A stretch of DNA of 6,991 bases from Paracoccaceae bacterium (GTDB taxonomy: Bacteria; Pseudomonadota; Alphaproteobacteria; Rhodobacterales; Rhodobacteraceae): assembly GCA_007131465.1 (NCBI GenBank), contig SLQN01000563.1:1-6991 (forward strand), read 5' to 3'. Positions 1-6,326 of the stretch are shown piece after piece (within the stretch, counting starts at the first letter, position 1; every line of letters begins with the position of its first letter). The notes beneath the pieces are model-generated. The model worked only from the letters and a program-made list of their open reading frames with translations. It had not been told where the DNA came from and ran no database searches. A program made the position numbers and the translations under genes.

Positions 1-857
1 GCCATGCGGATTTCATGGCTTTTCAGCCAGTTCAGGTTGCCCTTCAGGGTGTTGATTTCGCCGTTATGGGCGAGCATGCGGAAGGGCTGGGCCAGCCACC
101 ATTGCGGGAACGTGTTGGTGGAATAGCGCTGGTGGTAGATCGCGAAGGCGGATTCGAAGCGGTCGTCCTTCAGGTCCGGGTAGAATTCGGCCACCTGTTC
201 GGCCAGCATCATGCCCTTGTAGATGATGCTGCGGCATGACAGCGAACAGATGTAGAAACCTGTGATCCCGGCAACGGAAATCGCCTTCTCGATCCGGCGG
301 CGGATGACATAGAGTTCGCGCTCGAAGGTTTCCTCGTCCGTGCCCTTGGAATTGCGGATCAGGATCTGCTCGATCTCGGGGCGGGTGGCATTGGCTTTCT
401 CGCCCAGAACCGACACATCGACCGGCACATGCCGCCAGCCATAGATCGCATAGCCCATGCGCAGCACTTCGGATTCCACGATCGTGCGCGAGCGTTCCTG
501 CGCGCCGAAATCGGTGCGCGGCAGAAAGACCTGCCCCACCGCGACAAGCTGGTCCATCTGCGGTTCATGGCCGGTGCGACGGATCTTGTCATAGAAGAAC
601 TGCACCGGGATCTGCACATGCAGCCCTGCGCCGTCGCCGGTCTTGCCATCGGCATCCACAGCGCCCCGGTGCCAGATCGCTTTCAGCGCATCGATCCCGT
701 TTTCCACCACCTTGCGCGACGGCTTGCCATCAAGCGAGACCACAAGCCCCACCCCGCAGGAGGAATGTTCGTCCTCGGGCTTGTAAAGCCCGCGTTCGGC
801 GATATCGGCGCGGTTGGCTTCTTCGGCAGCAACCCAGGCTTCATCATAGATGGTCAT
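1..857 (-). CDS. gltB: Glutamate synthase (NADPH) large subunit, N-terminal part (3' end beyond window)
   Basis: GltB hydrolyses glutamine in its N-terminal class II amidotransferase domain and channels the ammonia to 2-oxoglutarate at the FMN site, making glutamate in the cytoplasm with electrons delivered by GltD. Only 285 codons are present, out of roughly 1,500 usual for the family, so essentially just the amidotransferase domain is seen. Residues 30-36 read EHSSCGV: Cys34 is the expected nucleophile, freed by removal of a 33-residue propeptide, as known for this family. Further landmarks are WHRGAVDADGKTGDGAG (62-78), YHQRYSTNT (241-249) and LAHNGEINTLKGN (262-274). The ATG at 857-855 has a good AAGGAG seven bases upstream and lies inside the end of the preceding GFA-family gene (4-nt ATGA overlap), which suggests translational coupling. 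No frameshift is visible. The identification is very secure; only the C-terminal synthase domains are unseen. Confidence 0.97.
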   Translation of the reverse strand, partial: MTIYDEAWVAAEEANRADIAERGLYKPEDEHSSCGVGLVVSLDGKPSRKVVENGIDALKAIWHRGAVDADGKTGDGAGLHVQIPVQFFYDKIRRTGHEPQMDQLVAVGQVFLPRTDFGAQERSRTIVESEVLRMGYAIYGWRHVPVDVSVLGEKANATRPEIEQILIRNSKGTDEETFERELYVIRRRIEKAISVAGITGFYICSLSCRSIIYKGMMLAEQVAEFYPDLKDDRFESAFAIYHQRYSTNTFPQWWLAQPFRMLAHNGEINTLKGNLNWLKSHEIRM

Positions 858-1321
858 GTCAGGTCTCCTTGAACCGAAATACCGAAGTGTTCGTATGTCT
901 GTGCGCGTGTCATGCGCTTGCGGTCGCCCGCGAAAGAATAGCTGTCAGGTTTCAGGTCTATGTAGATCTCGCTGTCAAAAGTCAGCCCGTCCGGGGTGTC
1001 GAAAGCTCCGACCGGCAGTTCCATGTCCCCGGCGCCGGGACCCTCCGCAGTGACCCGGTAGAAAAGCGCCGATCCACAGACCCGGCAGTTCGCGCGCTCG
1101 GCCCAGTCCGAGCTTTGGAACCGCGCGATGTTGTCTTCGCCGTCCCAGGTCACGTTCTGCGTGGGCACACTGATCGCGAGCAGCGCAGAGCCTGTCCAGC
1201 GGCGACACATCTCGCAATGGCACGCGCCAAAGCTGTGATGGATCAGGCCCGCGCGAAAGCGCACCGCCCCACACAGGCACCCGCCCGCACGCATGTCGAT
1301 GATCTGCGCGGGCAGGCTCAT
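854..1321 (-). CDS. GFA/CENP-V family zinc-binding protein between gltD and gltB
   Basis: A 155-residue cytoplasmic protein with the Cys signature of the GFA (glutathione-dependent formaldehyde-activating enzyme-like) family. It has GGCLCGAVRF near residues 13-22 (Cys15, Cys17), CHCEMCRRWTGS at 34-45 (Cys34, Cys36, Cys39) and CRVCGSALFYR from Cys79 (Cys79, Cys82). These seven cysteines are the usual set for two zinc sites. No signal peptide or membrane segment is seen. I chose the ATG at 1321, one base after the gltD stop. A TTG at 1336 would extend it five residues into gltD, and an ATG at 1294 would still keep the whole domain. No strong Shine-Dalgarno precedes 1321, so it probably relies on ribosomes finishing gltD. 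Its stop overlaps the gltB start by 4 nt. It therefore sits inside the glutamate synthase operon, but its substrate is unknown. Family names mentioning formaldehyde or glutathione are homology labels, and the true activity cannot be read from the sequence. Confidence 0.9.
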   Translation of the reverse strand: MSLPAQIIDMRAGGCLCGAVRFRAGLIHHSFGACHCEMCRRWTGSALLAISVPTQNVTWDGEDNIARFQSSDWAERANCRVCGSALFYRVTAEGPGAGDMELPVGAFDTPDGLTFDSEIYIDLKPDSYSFAGDRKRMTRAQTYEHFGISVQGDLT

Positions 1322-1322
1322 G

Positions 1323-2765
1323 CTATTCGGCCGCAATGCGCGACGGCGCTGACAGGTAATTCAGGATCGATTCTGCCGCTTCGCGCCCGTCGCGGATAGC
1401 CCAGACGACAAGGCTTGCCCCGCGCACGATGTCACCCACGGCCCATACACCGGCAAGGTCGGTTTCATGGGTATTGAACCGCGCCTTGATCGTGCCCCAG
1501 CGGGTGACGGCCAGTTCCGGCACGCCCCAGAGCGTGGGCAGGTCTTCCGGCTCGAACCCCAGCGCCATGATCGCCATTTCGGCCTCTTCTGTATAGTCGG
1601 CGCCCTCGATCAGTTCAGGCGCGCGCCGCCCTGTCGCATCGGGCTGGCCCAGCCGCATCTTCTGCACGCGGACCCCGGTCAGCGCGCCCGCATCGTCTGT
1701 CACGAAACCCGAAGGCGCGGACAGCCAGACGAATTCGACGCCTTCCTCTTCCGCATTCTGGGTTTCGCGGCGCGAGCCGGGCATGTTGTCGCGGTCGCGC
1801 CGATACAGGCAGCGCACTGATTTCGCCCCCTGCCGGACGGCTGTGCGCACACAATCCATCGCGGTATCACCACCGCCGATGACGACCACGCGCTTGCCGC
1901 GTGCATCCAGATCGCCGCTGTCGAAATCCGGCACGTCGTCGCCAAAGCTCTTGCGGTTGGACGCTGTCAGGAAATCCAGCGCCCGAACCACCCCCGGCGC
2001 GCTGGCATTGGGGGCCGTCAGGTCGCGCGCCTTGTAGACGCCGGTCGCAATCAGCACTGCGTCATGCCGCCCGCGAATGGCGTCGAAGGTGATATCCTCG
2101 CCCACGGTGCAGTTGAGCACGAACTCGACGCCGCCGTGTTCCAGTTGTTCGATCCGGCGCATGACGACGGGTTTTTCCAGCTTGAAGCCCGGAATGCCGT
2201 ACGTCATCAGCCCGCCCGCGCGGTCATAGCGGTCATAGACGGTGACTTGCACGCCTGCGCGGCGCAGCACATCCGCCGCGGCCAGCCCGCCCGGCCCCGC
2301 GCCGATGATGCCCACGCTTTCAGCGCGCTCGGACGCGGGCGCGATGGGCTTGACCCAGCCCTGTTCCCAGGCCGTGTCCGTGATGTATCTTTCGACCGCG
2401 CCTATCGTGACGGTTCCGTGGCCCGCCTGCTCGATCACGCAATTACCTTCGCACAACCGGTCCTGCGGGCAGATGCGCCCGCAGATCTCGGGGAAGGTGT
2501 TGGTAGCCTGCGATATCTCATAGGCTTCCTGCAGGCGCCCGGTCGCTGTCATCATCAGCCAGTCGGGAATGTTGTTGTGCAGCGGGCAATGGGTCTGGCA
2601 ATAGGGGACGCCGCACTGGCTGCACCGGCCCGACTGCTCGGCGGCCTTGTCGGCGGCATAATCAGCATAGATTTCGCCGAAATCCTCGGACCGCAGATCG
2701 GGTGGCCGCTTTTCCGGCATTTCGCGCGCAGTCGTCACGAAGCGCAGCATTTGCTGTTTGGCCAT
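1323..2765 (-). CDS. gltD: Glutamate synthase (NADPH) small subunit
   Basis: GltD oxidises NADPH on FAD and passes electrons through iron-sulfur clusters to the FMN site of GltB. The 480-residue length matches bacterial GltD. An N-terminal domain carries two Cys groups, Cys48/51/56/60 (CSQCGVPYCQTHC) and Cys95/99/105/109 (CGRICPQDRLCEGNC), which would hold the 4Fe-4S clusters. The FAD dinucleotide fold starts at GIIGAGPGG (152-160). The NADPH fold has VVVIGGGDTAMD (293-304). The C-terminal FAD motif is WAVGDIVRGASLVVWAIRDGREAA (441-464). The ATG at 2765 has GGAGG seven bases upstream. It is the first gene of a leftward operon with the GFA-family gene and gltB, in the order gltD before gltB, opposite to E. 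coli. GltD-like paralogues exist (NfnB-like, dihydropyrimidine dehydrogenase small subunit), but linkage to gltB makes this assignment firm. Its promoter should lie in the AT-rich spacer to its right. Confidence 0.97.
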   Translation of the reverse strand: MAKQQMLRFVTTAREMPEKRPPDLRSEDFGEIYADYAADKAAEQSGRCSQCGVPYCQTHCPLHNNIPDWLMMTATGRLQEAYEISQATNTFPEICGRICPQDRLCEGNCVIEQAGHGTVTIGAVERYITDTAWEQGWVKPIAPASERAESVGIIGAGPGGLAAADVLRRAGVQVTVYDRYDRAGGLMTYGIPGFKLEKPVVMRRIEQLEHGGVEFVLNCTVGEDITFDAIRGRHDAVLIATGVYKARDLTAPNASAPGVVRALDFLTASNRKSFGDDVPDFDSGDLDARGKRVVVIGGGDTAMDCVRTAVRQGAKSVRCLYRRDRDNMPGSRRETQNAEEEGVEFVWLSAPSGFVTDDAGALTGVRVQKMRLGQPDATGRRAPELIEGADYTEEAEMAIMALGFEPEDLPTLWGVPELAVTRWGTIKARFNTHETDLAGVWAVGDIVRGASLVVWAIRDGREAAESILNYLSAPSRIAAE

Positions 2766-2972
2766 GGTTGATCCTCCAGAAATTTGAAGTCTTTTACACA
2801 GGCGGAAAAAAGAAGAAAAGTCATTAGTGCTGACCTAAAAGCGAATTTTTTCGTATCCGCGAGCCTCATCCGCGCGAATATTCAGAAAACAAGGTCAGTT
2901 ACATTTACCTTCTTTCCAGCTTTCCAAGATTCGCGCTTCCTTCTAGGTTGCGCACAATTGCAGCGAGGGCAC
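2766..2972. promoter_or_regulatory. AT-rich divergent intergenic region gltD / uppP
   Basis: This 207-bp gap lies between divergently read gltD and uppP, so promoters for both should be here. By hand count it is about 44% G+C, clearly lower than the genes around it. It contains a purine run at 2804-2820, a GAATATTC palindrome at 2876-2883, an 8-bp inverted pair GCGCGAAT (2872-2879) / ATTCGCGC (2929-2936) and a 7-bp inverted pair CTGACCT (2830-2836) / AGGTCAG (2892-2898). On the minus strand TTGGAA, 18 bases, then TGTAAC is a possible weak gltD promoter. I found no -35/-10 pair on either strand that I would defend. The uppP frame stays open upstream to a TTG at 2784, but this is not treated as coding. 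Confidence 0.5.
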
Positions 2973-3776
2973 ATGACACTTTTCCACATCTTCCTGCTCG
3001 CCGTCATTCAGGGCGTGACCGAATTTCTGCCCGTCTCCTCCTCCGGGCATCTGATCTTGCTGCCTGCGCTGACCTCGCTGGAGGATCAGGGGCTGGTGAT
3101 CGATGTTGCCGTGCATGTGGGCACGCTGTTCGCGGTCTGCTGGTATTTTCGCAAGGATGTGATGGCCGCCGTGCGCGGCCTGCCGGAAGTGGTGCGCTTC
3201 CGGATCGAGACACCGGGCGGATTCCTGGCCCTGTGCCTTGTGATCGCGACAATCCCCGTCATCATCCTTGGCCTGATCTTCAAGCTGCTGGGGGTGATGG
3301 AGATGCTGCGGTCCGTGGCGGTCATCGGCTGGATGATGATAATCTTCGGCATTGTGCTGTATCTGACAGACAGGATGGGCGCGCAGACCCGCACAGCAAA
3401 AGGCTGGACACTGAAACACGCGCTTTATCTGGGGCTGTGGCAGGCTGTCGCGCTGATTCCCGGCACATCGCGGTCGGGCATTGTCATCTCGGGGGCGCGC
3501 GCGCTGGGATACACGCGCCACGACGCCGCGAAACTGTCGATGCTGATGTCGATTCCCACCATTATCGCCTCGGGCGCACTGATGGGAGTGGATGTGGTGC
3601 GGCTGGCCGATTGGCAGGCCGCGCGGGATGGGGCCATTGCGGCGGTGATCTCGTTTTTCGCCGCCTGGGCGGCGCTGGTCTTCATGATGAAGCTGCTGCG
3701 CACGGTCAGTTTCACGCCCTATGTGATCTACCGGCTGGGGTTGGGCGGCGTGCTGCTGTTTATCGCCTATAGCTGA
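2973..3776 (+). CDS. uppP: Undecaprenyl-diphosphate phosphatase (BacA/UppP family)
   Basis: An integral membrane enzyme that dephosphorylates undecaprenyl diphosphate to undecaprenyl phosphate, recycling the lipid carrier for peptidoglycan and other surface polymers. Overproduction of family members gives bacitracin resistance. The 267-residue protein is largely hydrophobic with several predicted membrane helices (about 84-107, 113-131, 150-163, 187-206, 221-241 and 249-266). Family motifs are Q13-GVTE17 followed by FLPVSSSGH (18-26), His48 in the VHVG segment, and PGTSRSG at 163-169. The start ATG at 2973 has a short GAGGG just upstream and gives the usual family N-terminus. The open frame continues upstream to a TTG at 2784, but that extension is charged, unlike UppP, and is rejected. 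It is a single gene, divergent from gltD and convergent with ubiG, whose stop codon is one base away. Confidence 0.97.
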   Translation: MTLFHIFLLAVIQGVTEFLPVSSSGHLILLPALTSLEDQGLVIDVAVHVGTLFAVCWYFRKDVMAAVRGLPEVVRFRIETPGGFLALCLVIATIPVIILGLIFKLLGVMEMLRSVAVIGWMMIIFGIVLYLTDRMGAQTRTAKGWTLKHALYLGLWQAVALIPGTSRSGIVISGARALGYTRHDAAKLSMLMSIPTIIASGALMGVDVVRLADWQAARDGAIAAVISFFAAWAALVFMMKLLRTVSFTPYVIYRLGLGGVLLFIAYS

Positions 3777-3777
3777 G

Positions 3778-4515
3778 TCAGCGCTTGACCGAGGCGGTGA
3801 CGTAATTCACCGACAGGTCACGCTCGGAGATTGACCAGCTCCATGTCAGCTTGCTGAACACAAAGCCCTTGCGGTCCACCGGGTCCAGCCCGGCGCGGCG
3901 CAGCAGGTCATAAAGTTCATCGGGGGTGATGAATTTCGACCACTCATGCGTGCCCTTGGGCAACCAGCGCATCACATGCTCTGCCCCGATGATCGCCATC
4001 AGGTAGCTTTTGGGATTGCGGTTCAGGGTCGAACAGATCATCAGCCCGCCGGGTTTGAGCAACTGCTGGCAGGCGGTCAGATAGGCCAGCGGGTCTGCCA
4101 CATGCTCGACCACTTCCATGTTCAGCACCACATCGAACTGTTCACCGGCTGCGGCCATGTCCTCGGCGCTGGTATGGCGATAGTCGATGGCCAGCCCTTC
4201 CTTCTGGGCGTGCAACTCGGCCACCGGGATGTTGCGTGCTGCCGCATCCGCGCCGACGACATCCGCCCCCAGCCGCGCCATCGGTTCGGACAAGAGCCCG
4301 CCGCCGCAGCCGATATCCAGAAGCCGCAAGCCGCCGAACGGTTCAGGCCGGGTCAGGTCGCGGTCGAATTCCGCAGCGATCTGTGCGGTGATATAGTCCA
4401 GCCGGCAGGGGTTGAGCATGTGCAGCGGCTTGAACTTGCCCTGCGGGTCCCACCATTCGGCGGCCATCGCCTCGAATTTGGCAATTTCGTTGGGGTCGAT
4501 GGTTGAAAGGCTCAT
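3778..4515 (-). CDS. ubiG: Ubiquinone biosynthesis O-methyltransferase (2-polyprenyl-6-hydroxyphenol / 3-demethylubiquinol methylase)
   Basis: UbiG uses S-adenosylmethionine for both O-methylation steps of ubiquinone synthesis, acting at the inner face of the cytoplasmic membrane. The 245-residue protein has a class I Rossmann methyltransferase fold. The N-terminus contains [27 protein letters not shown] (13-39), typical of UbiG. Motif I is [14 protein letters not shown] (65-78), followed by GADAA (88-92), the [13 protein letters not shown] segment (130-142) and [19 protein letters not shown] (152-170). The segment [17 protein letters not shown] (176-192) matches the UbiG membrane-interacting insertion. 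The ATG at 4515 has GGAGG only four bases upstream, slightly close but the only sensible site. It is divergent from pip across 66 bp, with a candidate promoter overlapping the pip start. It is convergent with uppP with a single base between stops, so no separate terminator exists there. Confidence 0.96.
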   Translation of the reverse strand: MSLSTIDPNEIAKFEAMAAEWWDPQGKFKPLHMLNPCRLDYITAQIAAEFDRDLTRPEPFGGLRLLDIGCGGGLLSEPMARLGADVVGADAAARNIPVAELHAQKEGLAIDYRHTSAEDMAAAGEQFDVVLNMEVVEHVADPLAYLTACQQLLKPGGLMICSTLNRNPKSYLMAIIGAEHVMRWLPKGTHEWSKFITPDELYDLLRRAGLDPVDRKGFVFSKLTWSWSISERDLSVNYVTASVKR

Positions 4516-4544
4516 GCATCCTCCCGGTTTTTGATGACTTGCCC

Positions 4545-4574
4545 ATGGCAGGGTCGGTTGATCCGCTATATACT
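4545..4574 (+). promoter_or_regulatory. Candidate pip promoter, implying a leaderless transcript
   Basis: ATGGCA (4545-4550, four of six to TTGACA), an 18-base spacer, and TATACT (4569-4574, five of six to TATAAT). The expected start of transcription falls at 4581-4582, which is the A of the pip ATG, so the mRNA would have no 5' leader. This fits the absence of any Shine-Dalgarno before that ATG; the preceding bases CTATCCTCT are pyrimidine-rich. Confidence 0.42.
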
Positions 4575-4594
4575 ATCCTCTATGGACAAGTCAG
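4567..4594 (-). promoter_or_regulatory. Candidate ubiG promoter (sigma-70 type)
   Basis: Read on the minus strand, CTGACT (4594-4589) and TATATA (4572-4567) are separated by 16 bases; each matches four of six consensus positions. Transcription would start near 4560, giving a leader of about 45 nt that contains the GGAGG ribosome site. The -35 lies inside the first codons of pip, and the -10 overlaps the candidate pip -10. This is sequence matching only, with no start-site data. Confidence 0.4.
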
Positions 4595-5574
4595 CAGGAC
4601 ATGACACCGCAGGATCGTCGCTCTATCCGATCCGTGACCCGTTTGACCAGCGTCTTCTGGACGTTGGCGACGCCCATAAGGTGTATCTGGAACAGTCCGG
4701 TCACCCCAACGGCATTCCCGTGGTCGTGCTGCATGGCGGTCCCGGCGGGGGGTGCAGCCCGGCGATGCGGCGGTTCTTCGACCCGGAAACCTATCGCGTG
4801 ATCCTGTTCGACCAGCGCGGTTGCGGGCGCTCGAAGCCCGCGGCCTCGGTTACGGCCAACACGACGCAGCACCTGATCGCCGATATCGAACGGATCCGCA
4901 CGGAACTGGAGATTCCGCGCTGGCTGGTCTTCGGCGGCAGTTGGGGCGCGACCCTGGCGCTGGCCTATGCGCAGGCCCATCCCGACCGCGCGGCCTATCT
5001 GATCCTGCGCGGGGTGTTCCTGGGCACGCGGGCGGAACTTGACTGGTTCTATGGCGGGGGGGCTGCGCGGTTTTTCCCCGAACTCTGGGCGCAATTCATC
5101 CGCCCTGTGCCGGTAGAGGAACAGGGCGATATGATCGCCGCCTACGCAAGGCGCCTGTTCAGCGGCGACCCGCATGAGGAGAATCGCTTTGCGCGAAGCT
5201 GGACGCGCTGGGAAAACGCGCTGGCCTCGATCGAGACGCGGGGCCTTGGGATGGGCGACGCGCCGTCCGATTACGCGCGCGCCTTCGCGCGGCTGGAGAA
5301 TCACTATTTCGCCAATGGCTGTTTTCTGGGCGAGGATGGCGCGCTGATGGCCGGGCTAACACAGATGCAGGACGTGCCCGGAACCATTGTTCAGGGCCGT
5401 TATGACATGATCTGCCCGCCCCATACCGCCTGGGGCCTGCATGCCGCTTGGGGCCGGTCGCGGCTGGAAATGGTCCCTGTGGCCGGGCATGCGCTGTCGG
5501 AACCGGGCATCAGCGCGGAATTGCTGCGCGTGATGAACCATCTGCGCCATGAAGGGGATCGGCTGAAACTCTGA
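4582..5574 (+). CDS. pip: Proline iminopeptidase (alpha/beta hydrolase, peptidase family S33)
   Basis: A cytoplasmic serine peptidase that releases N-terminal proline from peptides. The 330-residue protein has the alpha/beta hydrolase core with the oxyanion segment HGGPGGG (51-57), DQRGCGRS (77-84) and the nucleophile elbow GGSWG (118-122, Ser120). Asp275 in GRYDMICP and His303 in AGHA complete the catalytic triad. WENAL (Glu211) and RLENHYF (Glu239) correspond to the two glutamates known to bind the substrate amino group in this family, which separates it from general hydrolases. The frame is open upstream to an ATG near 4531, but starting at 4582 already gives about a dozen residues more than typical Pip proteins. 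No Shine-Dalgarno precedes 4582, and a -10-like TATACT lies at the leaderless distance. It is divergent from ubiG and followed, 85 bases after its stop, by a strong terminator. Confidence 0.93.
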   Translation: MDKSAGHDTAGSSLYPIRDPFDQRLLDVGDAHKVYLEQSGHPNGIPVVVLHGGPGGGCSPAMRRFFDPETYRVILFDQRGCGRSKPAASVTANTTQHLIADIERIRTELEIPRWLVFGGSWGATLALAYAQAHPDRAAYLILRGVFLGTRAELDWFYGGGAARFFPELWAQFIRPVPVEEQGDMIAAYARRLFSGDPHEENRFARSWTRWENALASIETRGLGMGDAPSDYARAFARLENHYFANGCFLGEDGALMAGLTQMQDVPGTIVQGRYDMICPPHTAWGLHAAWGRSRLEMVPVAGHALSEPGISAELLRVMNHLRHEGDRLKL

Positions 5575-5585
5575 CCAAAGCGCGC

Positions 5586-5614
5586 TTGCATTCCCTGCGC
5601 GACTTGCCTATACG
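5586..5614 (+). promoter_or_regulatory. Candidate promoter of the rimP-nusA operon
   Basis: TTGCAT (5586-5591) and TATACG (5609-5614) are spaced by 17 bases, starting 12 bases after the pip stop. Transcription would begin around A5621, leaving a leader of about 103 nt before rimP. The -35 matches the consensus only moderately (TTG) and the -10 matches four of six. It is the best pair in the pip-rimP gap. The 39 bases between the terminator and rimP hold no credible promoter, which supports placing the promoter upstream of the terminator. Confidence 0.4.
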
Positions 5615-5659
5615 GCCAATAACAGCGGCGCTTGTGATGCAGGCTCCACCGGAAACCAC

Positions 5660-5684
5660 AACGGGCCGCGCGGCCCGTTTTTTT
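5660..5684 (+). terminator. Strong intrinsic terminator in the rimP upstream region
   Basis: A perfect 8-bp stem AACGGGCC / GGCCCGTT (5660-5667 and 5672-5679) with a GCGC loop runs directly into seven T residues (5678-5684), the classic rho-independent signal. It lies 85 nt after pip and 39 nt before the rimP ATG. It certainly can end pip transcription. If the promoter at 5586-5614 is used, it also acts as a premature terminator in the leader of rimP-nusA. Confidence 0.88.
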
Positions 5685-5723
5685 GTATTTGCCGCACCCA
5701 TGCAGGGCCCGAGGGGGGCAGGA

Positions 5724-6323
5724 ATGAGCGATCTTATTGCCAAGACGTCCATCGACCAGCGCGTCGCGTCCATCGTCGCCCCGGTGATCGAGGGGATGGG
5801 GTTCGAACTGGTGCGCCTGCGCGTCATGTCGGGCAAGACCCGGACCTTGCAGATCATGGCCGACCGGCCCGAAGGCGGCATCGAGGTGGATGATTGCGCC
5901 GAAATCTCGACCGCCGTGTCGGCGGTGCTGGATGTCGAGGACCCGCTGGACGACGCCTATGTTCTGGAAGTGTCCAGCCCCGGCATCGACCGCCCCCTGA
6001 CCCGGCTGAAGGATTTCGCCGCATGGGAGGGGCACGAGGCGCGTATCGAGACAACCGAGTTGATCGACGGGCGGCGGCGGTTCAGGGGCAGTCTGGCCGG
6101 GGTCGAGGGCGACGAGGTGCTGATCGAGATCGAGGAGAATGGCGAGACGCTGACCATCGGTCTGCAATTCGGCTGGCTGGCAGATGCGAAACTGGTGCTG
6201 ACCGAAGACCTGATCGCCCAGATGCTGCGCGCCCGCAAGGCCAGCGGCGCGTTCGATGAAAGCAAGTTTGACGAGATTGAAACCGAAGCGGGTGCGGACG
6301 ACGCGGCCCATCAGGAGGACTGA
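5724..6323 (+). CDS. rimP: Ribosome maturation factor RimP
   Basis: RimP binds the 30S subunit during late assembly and is needed for its efficient maturation. The 199-residue protein has the N-terminal alpha/beta domain with [10 protein letters not shown] (26-35) and the family signature [14 protein letters not shown] (79-92). An SH3-like C-terminal domain follows (about 97-160). It ends in an acidic tail, roughly 176-199, that makes it longer than the about 150 residues of E. coli RimP. I chose the ATG at 5724, preceded by GAGGGGGG at 5713-5718 and giving the family N-terminus. In-frame ATGs at 5637 and 5700 are open but lack a good ribosome site, and the first would translate the terminator hairpin. 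The stop codon is followed after three bases by nusA, whose Shine-Dalgarno lies inside the last rimP codons. This is the conserved rimP-nusA-infB gene order. Confidence 0.96.
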   Translation: MSDLIAKTSIDQRVASIVAPVIEGMGFELVRLRVMSGKTRTLQIMADRPEGGIEVDDCAEISTAVSAVLDVEDPLDDAYVLEVSSPGIDRPLTRLKDFAAWEGHEARIETTELIDGRRRFRGSLAGVEGDEVLIEIEENGETLTIGLQFGWLADAKLVLTEDLIAQMLRARKASGAFDESKFDEIETEAGADDAAHQED

Positions 6324-6326
6324 GAG

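Noticed and set aside
2064..2771. Plus-strand open frame of 235 codons opposite gltD
   Set aside because: It lies wholly within securely identified gltD and its product shows no domain; it is a mirror of the gltD codon pattern.
2784..2972. 63-codon upstream extension of uppP starting at TTG
   Set aside because: It is charged, AT-rich and unlike any UppP N-terminus, there is no ribosome site of note, and the ATG at 2973 gives the normal 267-residue protein.
3772..3782. Inverted repeat GCTGA-G-TCAGC at the uppP/ubiG junction as a terminator
   Set aside because: The symmetry arises mainly because two TGA stops face each other; the single-base loop cannot form a normal hairpin and there is no T-tract.
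5580..5601. Hairpin CGCGC / GCGCG just after pip
   Set aside because: It has a five-base stem with an 11-base loop and no following T run, so it is not a credible terminator; it overlaps the candidate rimP promoter.
5621..5684. tRNA gene in the position of E. coli metY upstream of rimP
   Set aside because: There is no acceptor, anticodon or T-arm pattern, no CCA context and no GTTC motif; the segment is too short and ends in a terminator hairpin.
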